Positions 1-8,335 of a stretch of 64,000 nt of DNA are shown here, piece by piece (the stretch's first letter is position 1; each line of letters begins with the position of its first letter). Under the pieces are notes generated by a model. It was given only the letters and a program-made list of their open reading frames with translations. It had not been told where the DNA came from and made no database searches. Origin of the DNA: an uncultured Flavobacteriales bacterium (GTDB lineage Bacteria; Bacteroidota; Bacteroidia; Flavobacteriales_D; Crocinitomicaceae); contig CALSTG010000002.1 of the NCBI GenBank assembly GCA_943789205.1, positions 244,118-308,117 on the forward strand, written 5' to 3'. The translations under genes were made by a program, and so were the position numbers.

Positions 1-575
1 TAATATCAATTGCAGATGAAGTGATGACTGGTTTTGGAAAAACAGGTAAGAATTTCGCTTCTGAATTCATGCAAACCTTACCAGATATAATATGTCTTTC
101 AAAATCACTAACTGGAGGACTTGTCCCTATGGCGATAACAAGTTGTAGTAATGCTATTTATGATGCTTTTCTAAGCTCAAAAATGGAGCATGGTTTTTTT
201 CATGGTCACACCTATTCTGCCAATCCAACGTCATGTACTGCAGCCCTTGCTAGCCTTGAACTGCTTCAGTCAGAATCCATACAGAAGAACATTAAAATGG
301 TTCAAAAATCACACGAGCACTTTAATGACAAAATTAAAAATCATCCAAAAGTAAAATCTACAAGACAACAAGGTATTATTTATGCGATTGATTACAACGT
401 TAAATCAGACCGTTATGGGGATTTGCGTTACAAATTATTTGATTTTTTCATGTCTTGCGGTGTTTACCTCAGACCCCTCGGCAATACAGTTTATATATTA
501 GCTCCGTTTACGATCAATAAAAATGAATTGCAAAAAATATATGACGCCATTGAAAAGAGCCTAGAAATTATTTAA
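1..575 (+). CDS. bioA: Adenosylmethionine-8-amino-7-oxononanoate aminotransferase, C-terminal part
   Basis: PLP enzyme of biotin synthesis that aminates KAPA to DAPA with S-adenosylmethionine as amino donor. The 5' end lies outside the window and the frame is open from base 3. The visible part has the ADEVMTGFGKTG segment, whose Asp contacts the PLP ring nitrogen, then CLSKSLTGG with the Schiff-base lysine, HGHTYSANP, and a class III aminotransferase C-terminus (LRPLGNTVYILAPF). The pattern of these motifs fits BioA better than other class III enzymes. Bases 29-575 are repeated exactly 617 bp downstream, so the 3' half of this gene exists twice. Confidence 0.88.
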   Translation, partial: ISIADEVMTGFGKTGKNFASEFMQTLPDIICLSKSLTGGLVPMAITSCSNAIYDAFLSSKMEHGFFHGHTYSANPTSCTAALASLELLQSESIQKNIKMVQKSHEHFNDKIKNHPKVKSTRQQGIIYAIDYNVKSDRYGDLRYKLFDFFMSCGVYLRPLGNTVYILAPFTINKNELQKIYDAIEKSLEII

Positions 576-1262
576 TAATAATGAAAGATTCGTATTGGAG
601 TAAGCGTTATCAACGAAATCAAATAGGATGGGATCTTGGCGAGGTTGGTTTTGGAAAAACAGGTAAGAATTTCGCTTCTGAATTCATGCAAACCTTACCA
701 GATATAATATGTCTTTCAAAATCACTAACTGGAGGACTTGTCCCTATGGCGATAACAAGTTGTAGTAATGCTATTTATGATGCTTTTCTAAGCTCAAAAA
801 TGGAGCATGGTTTTTTTCATGGTCACACCTATTCTGCCAATCCAACGTCATGTACTGCAGCCCTTGCTAGCCTTGAACTGCTTCAGTCAGAATCCATACA
901 GAAGAACATTAAAATGGTTCAAAAATCACACGAGCACTTTAATGACAAAATTAAAAATCATCCAAAAGTAAAATCTACAAGACAACAAGGTATTATTTAT
1001 GCGATTGATTACAACGTTAAATCAGACCGTTATGGGGATTTGCGTTACAAATTATTTGATTTTTTCATGTCTTGCGGTGTTTACCTCAGACCCCTCGGCA
1101 ATACAGTTTATATATTAGCTCCGTTTACGATCAATAAAAATGAATTGCAAAAAATATATGACGCCATTGAAAAGAGCCTAGAAATTATTTAATAATAATG
1201 AAAGATTCGTATTGGAGTAAGCGTTATCAACGAAATCAAATAGGATGGGATCTTGGCGAGGT
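29..1262. repeat. Exact 617-bp tandem duplication (29-645 and 646-1262)
   Basis: Two head-to-tail copies with no differences that I can see. Each holds the last 182 codons of bioA plus the first 21-22 codons of the downstream methyltransferase. The junction is clean: base 28 (c) differs from base 645 (t), and base 646 (t) differs from base 1263 (a), so no microhomology is visible. The outcome is an intact bioA end, one chimeric reading frame and an intact methyltransferase. It may be a very recent duplication or an assembly artefact. Confidence 0.95.
581..1192 (+). pseudogene. Chimeric ORF: methyltransferase start fused to bioA C-terminus
   Basis: This 203-codon frame exists only because of the tandem duplication. 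Codons 1-22 are identical to the start of the methyltransferase at 1198. From there it continues as the duplicated C-terminal part of BioA, including the PLP lysine motif CLSKSLTGG. It lacks the N-terminal substrate-binding part of a class III aminotransferase, so it is unlikely to be an active enzyme. It keeps the start and upstream spacing of the real methyltransferase gene and could therefore be translated. Confidence 0.8.
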
Positions 1263-1776
1263 ATCAAAACCACTTGTTTCTATTTTTCAATCTCTAAATA
1301 AAGAAGACAAAATTTTAATCCCAGGATGCGGCAACGCATATGAGGCAGCATTTCTCTTTAACAAAGGATTCAGAAACGTACATATTATTGATATCGCTAT
1401 TGAACCTCTTTTAAACTTTAAAAAATACAACAAGGAATTTCCTGAAAACCAGATTATACATGGAGATTTCTTTGATCATCAGGCCAGTTATGATGTGATT
1501 ATAGAACAAACATTTTTCTGTGCAATCCAACCTAAACAAAGAAATGATTACGCACGCAAATGTTCTGAATTACTCAATAAAAAAGGTATACTAAAAGGCG
1601 TATTGTTTAATCGGTTATTCGAAGGGGGTCCGCCTTATGGTGGTAATGAAGCTGAATATAAAGACCTATTTGAAATGCACTTTGAAAAAGTACAAATCAA
1701 ACCTTGCCATCAATCTATAGAACCTAGAATGGGATATGAGGTATTTATTGAATGTTCAGGATTCAAAAAACCCTAA
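1198..1776 (+). CDS. Thiopurine S-methyltransferase (TPMT)-family SAM methyltransferase
   Basis: A 192-residue SAM-dependent methyltransferase. The N-terminus has the TPMT-family signature YWSKRYQRNQIGWDLGEVS, which shapes the acceptor site. SAM motif I is ILIPGCGNAYEAAFL (about residues 40-54), followed by HIIDIAIEPL and a downstream EQTFFCAIQP acid/aromatic segment typical of TPMT and halide/thiol methyltransferases. The substrate (thiol, halide or selenium compound) cannot be read from the sequence. It follows bioA with a 5-nt gap to the duplicated frame, so it was probably co-transcribed. Its stop overlaps the convergent kinase gene by 4 nt. Confidence 0.85.
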   Translation: MKDSYWSKRYQRNQIGWDLGEVSKPLVSIFQSLNKEDKILIPGCGNAYEAAFLFNKGFRNVHIIDIAIEPLLNFKKYNKEFPENQIIHGDFFDHQASYDVIIEQTFFCAIQPKQRNDYARKCSELLNKKGILKGVLFNRLFEGGPPYGGNEAEYKDLFEMHFEKVQIKPCHQSIEPRMGYEVFIECSGFKKP

Positions 1777-2633
1777 ACCAACTGATTTTTAAGGATGTAT
1801 TTCAAATGATAATTCACAAGATTATCAACTGGTTTTGCTATAATTGACTTTATCTCAATCCCTAAATCATTTGCTGCTACTTTTAAATGATTCTCAAGAA
1901 GCGCCGACAAAGATCCAACAAAATGAACCGGGGTGTTTAAATAATGTTCATAGCAGCACACATGAACTTCCATGAATTTCTTTAAACCATCAATCAAAAT
2001 CTGTTTAAAAAACTCATGATTTTTATGCTTAACTATGAAAGGCATAAAAGACGCAATAAAAACATTAGCACTGTCACTTTTGTATACGTTTGTGACTATT
2101 TCAGCATGAGTCATTTGATAAGAAGCTTCAAAATCTTCTAAAATATCTTTGGGCAATCTATGATATAAGAAACTAGAAAGTAAGAACTTTCCAAAATAAC
2201 TCCCACTCCCTTCGTCACCTAAAACATAACCGAGAGCAGGAACTTCTTCTGATAAATCTGCTCCATCAAAAAAACAAGAGTTTGAACCTGTTCCTATAAT
2301 ACATGAAATCCCTGGCTCACCATCATAAGTAGCATAAGCACATGCTAAAAGATCATGATCAACAACGATTTCAGCATCAGGAAAAACCATCTGCAAACCC
2401 CGCTCTATTTCTTCATTTAATTTTTCACTTGAACAACCTGCCCCGTAAAAAAAAATTTTCGAAACATCAGGTACATGAGACATAATTGACTTGTTTTTTC
2501 GAACCTCAGTGGCTACAACATCTGAAGAATGAAAATATGGATTAAAGCCAATGGTTTTGTAAAAAGTTTGTTTAGATTTGTCAACCAAGACCCAGTCGCT
2601 TTTAGTTGAACCGCTTTCAATGATAAAAATCAT
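1773..2633 (-). CDS. BadF/BadG/BcrA-type ATPase, likely N-acetylglucosamine kinase
   Basis: ASKHA-fold sugar kinase of 286 residues. The N-terminal phosphate-1 motif ESGSTKSDWVLVD is at residues 6-18. The central GTGSNSCFFDG motif and a LGDEGSGSYFGK segment (phosphate-2 region) are characteristic of the BadF/BcrA family members that act as N-acetylglucosamine or related amino-sugar kinases. No iron-sulfur cysteine cluster is seen, so this is not the benzoyl-CoA reductase activator. It is divergently oriented to the Nudix-type regulator at 2705 with about 70 bp between starts, which suggests regulation from a shared promoter region. Confidence 0.82.
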   Translation of the reverse strand: MIFIIESGSTKSDWVLVDKSKQTFYKTIGFNPYFHSSDVVATEVRKNKSIMSHVPDVSKIFFYGAGCSSEKLNEEIERGLQMVFPDAEIVVDHDLLACAYATYDGEPGISCIIGTGSNSCFFDGADLSEEVPALGYVLGDEGSGSYFGKFLLSSFLYHRLPKDILEDFEASYQMTHAEIVTNVYKSDSANVFIASFMPFIVKHKNHEFFKQILIDGLKKFMEVHVCCYEHYLNTPVHFVGSLSALLENHLKVAANDLGIEIKSIIAKPVDNLVNYHLKYILKNQLV

Positions 2634-2704
2634 ATGTTAAAATTGTTTTTTATAGCTATGTGTCTTTTGAACACTATCAAATATAATACAATTAATATTA
2701 AGTC

Positions 2705-3463
2705 GTGAATTTACAATCGAAAAAGAATAAAAAAGAGCTCAATCCAAACGTTTCTGTAGACTGTGTTATTTTTGGCTTTGATTTAGACCAATTATACGTA
2801 CTTCTTATTGATAGCGGTAGTACCGAAGCCTTCAGTCAAGCCAGAATGGCTGTTCCAGGAGACCTCATATTTGATACAGAAAATCTTGATGAAGCTGCAA
2901 TAAGAGTCCTTAGAGAATTGACAAGCATTGAAAATATATATTTAGAGCAGATTGGTGCTTTTGGAGATCCAAATAGGATTGGAAAAAAAGATTCGGATAG
3001 AGAATGGCTTGAAGCAATCCGAGCGCAACCGGAAGCACGTGTAATAACTGTTGCATACTATTCTTTGGTGCGTATGCCGAATTTTAATCCTAAGGCAAGT
3101 TCATTCGCTAAAAGTGCAGGTTGGGCTCCGGTTAAAGAAGTATTTGATTTAGCTTTTGATCATTATGACATCCTTCAAGCTGGCTTGGAACAACTAAGGA
3201 GAAAAATTAAAATTCAACCGATTGGTTTTAACCTTTTGCCTGAAAAATTCACATTAAGTCAATTACATAAGCTATATGAGTGTATTTTGGATAAAGAGCT
3301 GGACAAAAGAAATTTTAGAAGAAAAATTTTAAACTTAAACATCCTTACTAATCTAGATGAAAAACAGATTGGCGTACCTCACAAACCTTCTCAACTCTTT
3401 GAGTTTAACGAGGAAAATTATAAGAAACTTTCTAAAGAAGGATTCGATAATTTTGGGTTTTAG
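2705..3463 (+). CDS. Nudix-domain transcriptional regulator (NrtR/AraR-like)
   Basis: The N-terminal Nudix fold (residues about 15-145) is followed by a winged-helix DNA-binding part (about 160-225, LSQLHKLYECIL...FRRKIL). The Nudix box around residues 52-80 is degenerate: it reads RELTSIENIYL where active enzymes have REUxEExGU, so the catalytic glutamate pair is missing. Nudix proteins with this layout in Bacteroidota (AraR-, NrtR-type) are metabolite-sensing repressors rather than hydrolases. The start is GTG. The divergent sugar kinase suggests the effector may be a phosphorylated sugar or a nucleotide sugar, but that is inference. Confidence 0.8.
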   Translation: MNLQSKKNKKELNPNVSVDCVIFGFDLDQLYVLLIDSGSTEAFSQARMAVPGDLIFDTENLDEAAIRVLRELTSIENIYLEQIGAFGDPNRIGKKDSDREWLEAIRAQPEARVITVAYYSLVRMPNFNPKASSFAKSAGWAPVKEVFDLAFDHYDILQAGLEQLRRKIKIQPIGFNLLPEKFTLSQLHKLYECILDKELDKRNFRRKILNLNILTNLDEKQIGVPHKPSQLFEFNEENYKKLSKEGFDNFGF

Positions 3464-3481
3464 AACCTAAATAAGTTTCAT

Positions 3482-3489
3482 TATATTTG
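3482..3489 (+). promoter_or_regulatory. Possible -7 element TATATTTG upstream of ECF sigma gene
   Basis: TATATTTG matches the Bacteroidota -7 consensus TAnnTTTG and lies 64 nt before the sigma-factor start. No well-spaced TTTG -33 box is visible, so support is weak. Confidence 0.3.
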
Positions 3490-3553
3490 TTAGGATAGTT
3501 ACACCCTGTAACTTTTCGTTGTTTCAATTTGTATTAACTGTAAATGCACTTAT

Positions 3554-4042
3554 TTGAAAAAGCATGAATATAATGTCGTTATTGATGAGCTTAGTGCTCA
3601 ACTTTATCGATACGCCTTTCATTTTTTGAGAAATCAAGAAGACGCAAAGGACATTATTCAAGATGTTTTTGAAAAGATGTGGCTGAATAGAAAAACAATT
3701 GATTTGGAAACTGTAAAACCTTGGCTTTATAGATGCACGCACAATGCGATGGTTAATTTCATTGCAAAAAAATCTCGTACAAGCTACATGTCGAACCAAG
3801 AATTACCTAACGCTGCAACACCCTTTGATTCTTCATTTGAATCAATGCAAATCGTGGACCGCATGGTAAGTATTTTACCTCCAACTCAAAAAAGTATCAT
3901 TCTATTGAGAGATATTGAAGGTTATACCTACAAAGATATTGGGCTTATTTTAGATTTGTCCGCATCTCAAGTTAAGGTATACCTCTTCCGTGCAAGGATG
4001 AAAATTAAAAAACAGTTAATCGGATTGAACAAACCAGCATGA
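3554..4042 (+). CDS. ECF-type RNA polymerase sigma factor
   Basis: A sigma-70 family ECF factor of 162 residues. Region 2 covers about residues 10-75, with the conserved core LRNQEDAKDIIQDVFEKMW. Region 4 covers about 100-155 (LPPTQKSIILLRDIEGYTYKDIG...ASQVKVYLFRAR), a helix-turn-helix that reads the -35 element. The best in-frame start is TTG at 3554, because no ATG is in frame nearby. Its stop overlaps the start of the next gene by 4 nt (ATGA), so the sigma and its predicted anti-sigma are translationally coupled. Confidence 0.92.
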   Translation: MKKHEYNVVIDELSAQLYRYAFHFLRNQEDAKDIIQDVFEKMWLNRKTIDLETVKPWLYRCTHNAMVNFIAKKSRTSYMSNQELPNAATPFDSSFESMQIVDRMVSILPPTQKSIILLRDIEGYTYKDIGLILDLSASQVKVYLFRARMKIKKQLIGLNKPA

Positions 4043-5664
4043 CTTCGCCTAATTTTGAGAATATAGACTTATGGCTTTTTGATTACACTGAGGGCAACCT
4101 CAGTACTTACCAAAAAGAATTGCTCGAACAGTACATTCTTAACCATCCTGAACTTGAAGTTGATCTAGACATGTGGAATATGTCAAAAGCCACAATGTCG
4201 TCTGATTTTGTAGAAAATATTGAATTAAAGAAGAAAAAAACATCACGGTTTTCATATTATTCTATAAGCTTTACAGGAGCTTTAATTATTTTATTAATAT
4301 CGAAATCATATGATTTAAATACATACACTGATAATTCAAATAAATCAAAACAAACATCTCATTTACAATTTATTAAAAATAAAAAAATATCGTCAAAAGA
4401 GTTTTCAAGCACCTCTACGGTTACTACAAATACACCGAGAACATTTTCCAAATCAAGCGCTTCAGCGGTGTTAAACAACAATAACATAGCAGCTCTGTCT
4501 CAAACAATCAATTTAAATTCTAAAAACAATGACTTTAACGGTAAAAATGTCTTAGAATTCAAATCTAAGACTGTAGATTTGGCACTGCAACGATTACCTC
4601 TTCAACTTACGGAACCCCTTCTTCAAAATGATGTGTTGCAAGAAATAAATTTTACGGAACATACTAAAAACCAAAAAAGGAATTATTCCTTAAGTGGTTT
4701 ACGTTTAAAAGCAAAAACATTATTCAATAAAATTGATAGAGTCTTTTCGAAAAGCATCGCCTTTAGTAATTATAAAGATCACTTCTATCTTATCCCAGGA
4801 GTTGCCTCCAATAATGTTAATCTAAGTACGACAGGTTCAGTTTCACAATCTAGGTTTATATCAACCTCGAGAGCTCGTTGGTTAAGCTCATCAAACGAAA
4901 AGCTTTCACAAGAATTTTCATTCGACACCTACCTTCGGTCTATTCGTTCTGGCTTTGGAGCTCAACTAAATTATGACACCTACGCGAATGGTTCAATACA
5001 AGATTGGAACGCCGCTTTAGTTTTTTCTCCAAAAATCGCATTGTCTCGGAATATTTCAATAGAACCAGCTGCCAAACTTAAAATAGGTAATAAACTACTG
5101 AATTCAAACCAAATCAATAACAATTCAATATCTTTCTATGACCAAAATAGTCCTCAGATATTTTCTTTTGATAGCACGCAAAAAATTGGTCGAAAATTAT
5201 GGTACAGAGATATAGACGCAGGATTTACACTTAACACCAAAATCTTTTACTTAGGGTTCCAAGCAGAAAATATTCTAAATCATATTGAAAACCTTTATCA
5301 AAACGTTCAAAATAACGAGAATCGTATTTCTACCACTTACTCAGCTATTGCCGGAACCCAATACTTGTCTAGAAATGAAAAGGTGAGCTTTCACCCTTAT
5401 GTCTATTTACGCACGAACAAACAAAACACGTCCTACTATGGCGGTTTCTCATTTGACATCGATAAATTGTTTGTAGGGGCATCTTACGGTTCTAGGGATC
5501 AATATTCTGGTTCAATCGGACTTTCAATTGATCAATTCGCCCTGATCGTTCAGTCAACACGAGCTTTCCAGCCAATTTTAAACGAAATCCGTTACACACA
5601 TCAATTGACATTACGAATAAATTCTCCAATAAGTAAGAAAACTAGAAGGTATATAACACTATAA
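4039..5664 (+). CDS. Anti-sigma factor fused to a PorP/SprF-like outer-membrane barrel
   Basis: A 541-residue protein with an unusual layout. Residues 1-65 resemble cytoplasmic anti-sigma domains (LWLFDYTEGNLS..., LNHPELEVDLDMW). A basic stretch KKKKTSR precedes one membrane helix at about 71-88. A low-complexity Ser/Asn/Thr-rich linker follows (about 90-235). The last 300 residues are rich in alternating beta strands and align by eye with PorP/SprF: compare WYRDIDAGFTLNTKIFYLGF here with the DASAGFVGFGKNFYFGG stretch of the next gene. The protein would thus run from cytoplasm through both membranes. Dual membrane-spanning anti-sigma (Dma) proteins are known from Bacteroides. The coupled ECF gene supports the anti-sigma role. 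Confidence 0.72.
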   Translation: MTSPNFENIDLWLFDYTEGNLSTYQKELLEQYILNHPELEVDLDMWNMSKATMSSDFVENIELKKKKTSRFSYYSISFTGALIILLISKSYDLNTYTDNSNKSKQTSHLQFIKNKKISSKEFSSTSTVTTNTPRTFSKSSASAVLNNNNIAALSQTINLNSKNNDFNGKNVLEFKSKTVDLALQRLPLQLTEPLLQNDVLQEINFTEHTKNQKRNYSLSGLRLKAKTLFNKIDRVFSKSIAFSNYKDHFYLIPGVASNNVNLSTTGSVSQSRFISTSRARWLSSSNEKLSQEFSFDTYLRSIRSGFGAQLNYDTYANGSIQDWNAALVFSPKIALSRNISIEPAAKLKIGNKLLNSNQINNNSISFYDQNSPQIFSFDSTQKIGRKLWYRDIDAGFTLNTKIFYLGFQAENILNHIENLYQNVQNNENRISTTYSAIAGTQYLSRNEKVSFHPYVYLRTNKQNTSYYGGFSFDIDKLFVGASYGSRDQYSGSIGLSIDQFALIVQSTRAFQPILNEIRYTHQLTLRINSPISKKTRRYITL

Positions 5665-5667
5665 GCT

Positions 5668-6630
5668 ATGAAAAAACTCATCATCCTATTTGCATTTGCA
5701 ATTTCTTCATCTATTGTTCAAGGTCAGGACCCAACATTTACACAGTTTTTTTCTAATCCAATATACTTGAATCCAGCACTAGCAGGTTCTTCAGGTTGCC
5801 CCAGGTTTGCAATGAATTACAGAAATGAATGGCCCCAACTTACAGGCAACTATATAACTTATTCAGCTGCATACGACACTTATGCGAAAAGTATTTCAGG
5901 AGGTATTGGAATTTTAGCCATGCACGATCAGCAAGGACAGGGTACAATATCCACTTCTATGTTGGGTGCAATATATTCATACAACCTAAAAGTAAATCGT
6001 AAATTCTCGCTCATGTTTGGTGCAAGAGCTGCATGGTTTCAGAAATTTTTAGATTGGGATAAACTTACTTTCGGTGATATGATTGATCCTAGGAGAGGAT
6101 TTATTTATCAAACAGGCGATGTACCACGTGGAGACGGAAGAAGAGGTTACTTTGATGCCTCCGCTGGATTCGTTGGATTTGGCAAGAATTTCTATTTCGG
6201 TGGTGCTGTGCATCATTTAAATCGACCTGACGAATCTATGATTTTAGGCGAATCCAAACTACCAATGCGTTTTACGGGGCACGCTGGAGCTGATATACCA
6301 TTAGGTAGAAAAGGTCGCTACTCAAGTACAACGAGTATTATGCCAAATATCATTTATCAATATCAAAATGGTTTTCAAGAATTAAACATTGGTACCTATG
6401 TAAAGTACGGAAACTTTACAGTCGGAGCTTGGTACAGAAATCGAGACGCCTTTATTCTTTGCTTCGGTGTAACAACGGATAAGATTAAAATAGGCTACAG
6501 CTATGATATTACTGTTTCAAAGTTAGGAAATGGCATATCTGGGGGCTCTCATGAAGTATCACTAGGTTTCAACCTCAAATGCCGAAGAAAACCAAGAAAC
6601 TTTAGAAAAATATCTTGTCCTTCATTTTAA
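5668..6630 (+). CDS. PorP/SprF family type IX secretion membrane protein
   Basis: A 320-residue outer-membrane protein with signal peptide (cleavage about residue 19, VQG/QD). It has the PorP/SprF hallmarks: DPTFTQFFSNPIYLNPALAG at the mature N-terminus, MNYRNEWPQLTGNYITYSAAYD, and GIGILAMHDQQGQGT. SprF-like proteins partner with large T9SS adhesins or help anchor cargo at the cell surface. It starts 3 nt after the Dma-like gene and so belongs to the sigma/anti-sigma operon. This suggests that the sigma system monitors or controls a T9SS surface complex. Confidence 0.9.
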   Translation: MKKLIILFAFAISSSIVQGQDPTFTQFFSNPIYLNPALAGSSGCPRFAMNYRNEWPQLTGNYITYSAAYDTYAKSISGGIGILAMHDQQGQGTISTSMLGAIYSYNLKVNRKFSLMFGARAAWFQKFLDWDKLTFGDMIDPRRGFIYQTGDVPRGDGRRGYFDASAGFVGFGKNFYFGGAVHHLNRPDESMILGESKLPMRFTGHAGADIPLGRKGRYSSTTSIMPNIIYQYQNGFQELNIGTYVKYGNFTVGAWYRNRDAFILCFGVTTDKIKIGYSYDITVSKLGNGISGGSHEVSLGFNLKCRRKPRNFRKISCPSF

Positions 6631-8330
6631 CGCGAGAAATATATCGGCAGGATATTTACTGATTTTTCATAGTACGGACTGTGCTTGTAAATGAAATAGA
6701 GCTGCTCCCATTCTGATTCACGAAAACTTTTATCGTTTTTAATTCGGCGCTTGTATGATTGCTGTAATTCTGAATCTTTTAATAAAATCTCTTCAATTTT
6801 ATCAATAAAAACATAACTTGAAAAGTGCTCTTTTTGCTGAAGATAACTGTCAAAAAAATTCCAGCTCAAATAGGAATCTTCGCTTTCTGGTTGCAATACG
6901 GCATGAATGAAAGAAGAAGCGAACTGATTTGTTTTGATATGATAGTCACCTTTTTTCAATTTCACTTCACGCACACTTCGTTTTATTTTGATGTCTTTCA
7001 ATCTAAAATGACCTTCGTAAGGTTTTTCCGAGGGTTTATAATCAACTACTTCAAAAACTCCAAGTTCCATTACAGTGTCGGATTGTAACTTTTCCATTTC
7101 CACTTTATTTGCTTTCAGCCTTTTGATAACATCTCGTTCTTGTCGCCCAACATAATATGAATCTGGAACTTCTATTTGTCCAGTAGCTCTATATTCTCTG
7201 TAGTAAGGAATATAACGGTTAAATTTAATATCGGTATCATATTTAAGACGCTTTAGCTTTGTGATTTCATGCTTTGGAAAGTGATGTCTGTAACCTTTAA
7301 AAAAAATAGAGTCTATTTCTGATGTCGGGACATAATTATATCTAAAAAAACTTTTTTGTTGTGCACCCAAAACAGCCTCTCCTCTAGCCTTTTCTATTAA
7401 ATCTTCATGACGATCAACCCATTTAATGAGCTCTTTCATAAATGCTAATGTAGCCACCACTCTCTCAGGAAATGGCTTTAACATATGAGTCTCAACTGTA
7501 AAACTAAGGGTTTGAAAAAGATTTGTATAGCCCATAGAATAACGAGGTAAATCATTAAATGATTGAATCCCATCGTCAGGGGTGTTACCTTTTAAATCCA
7601 CATAAGGAAATAGATCTAACTCATAATTTTCAAAAATCCCCTTTGAGAGCTCTGGAATTAAGCTTTCATTTTTAAGTTTCTCTAAAGGTTTAGACAACCT
7701 TCCTTTCAACGTACTGATATAGGTCAAGGTATATTGATAATCCGCACCGTTCGAAACATGATTATCTACAAATACATCTGGATTTAAAGCATGAAACAAT
7801 TTTGTAAAAACAAAACTGTTTTTTGCATCCATCTTAATGAAATCCCGGTTGAGGTCTAAATTTTGAGCATTTCCCCGAAAACCATATAACTCAGGTCCGT
7901 TCTGATTTGCCCTACTCGTAGATGAACGATTAAGCATACCTCCTACATTATAAGCTGGTACAAATGCCACAATAGGTATAGCTTCTAAAAGCTGTCTTTC
8001 CGCTATTAGCTCTTCTAACCATATTAAACACGCATTAATTCCATCTGGCTCCCCTGGATGTATGGCATTATTAAAAAGAATGGTTGTTTCTTTTCTGGCT
8101 TTTTTAAAAGTTTGTAATGAATCTTGCGCCCCATTTACAACACATAAATATATAGGAGGTCCATGGTCTGATTTCCCCATATTATAAAGTTCAATAAAGT
8201 CATGTGATTCGGCGGTCCTTTTTAAATATCCGATAAGTTCATCATAGCTTGGAGATGTATTAGAAGACCAATCATTTTGAGAAAAAAGAGACGATACACT
8301 AAGTAGGCAAATGAAAAAAAGTTTATTCAT
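6627..8330 (-). CDS. Secreted M14-family zinc carboxypeptidase
   Basis: A 567-residue protein with an N-terminal signal peptide (about 1-17). The zinc ligands of the M14 family are visible: His91 and Glu94 in NAIHPGEPDG and His191 in VDNHVSNGADYQY. The substrate-binding region LDLNRDF (Arg162) is present, and the likely catalytic glutamate is Glu280 in SFTVETHML. The C-terminal 240 residues have no clear catalytic role. No typical T9SS tail is seen, so it is probably periplasmic or exported by Sec only. It lies 5 nt downstream of the PETase-like gene on the same strand and is probably co-transcribed. Its end overlaps the convergent PorP gene by 4 nt. Confidence 0.88.
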   Translation of the reverse strand: MNKLFFICLLSVSSLFSQNDWSSNTSPSYDELIGYLKRTAESHDFIELYNMGKSDHGPPIYLCVVNGAQDSLQTFKKARKETTILFNNAIHPGEPDGINACLIWLEELIAERQLLEAIPIVAFVPAYNVGGMLNRSSTSRANQNGPELYGFRGNAQNLDLNRDFIKMDAKNSFVFTKLFHALNPDVFVDNHVSNGADYQYTLTYISTLKGRLSKPLEKLKNESLIPELSKGIFENYELDLFPYVDLKGNTPDDGIQSFNDLPRYSMGYTNLFQTLSFTVETHMLKPFPERVVATLAFMKELIKWVDRHEDLIEKARGEAVLGAQQKSFFRYNYVPTSEIDSIFFKGYRHHFPKHEITKLKRLKYDTDIKFNRYIPYYREYRATGQIEVPDSYYVGRQERDVIKRLKANKVEMEKLQSDTVMELGVFEVVDYKPSEKPYEGHFRLKDIKIKRSVREVKLKKGDYHIKTNQFASSFIHAVLQPESEDSYLSWNFFDSYLQQKEHFSSYVFIDKIEEILLKDSELQQSYKRRIKNDKSFRESEWEQLYFIYKHSPYYEKSVNILPIYFSR

Positions 8331-8335
8331 GAAGT

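Noticed and set aside
581..1192. A second, independent bioA-like gene
   Set aside because: It is fully explained by the tandem duplication; its first 22 codons are those of the methyltransferase and the N-terminal half of BioA is missing.
1773..2633. Benzoyl-CoA reductase activator (BadF proper)
   Set aside because: No iron-sulfur cluster cysteines and no reductase genes nearby; the sugar-kinase members of the family fit better.
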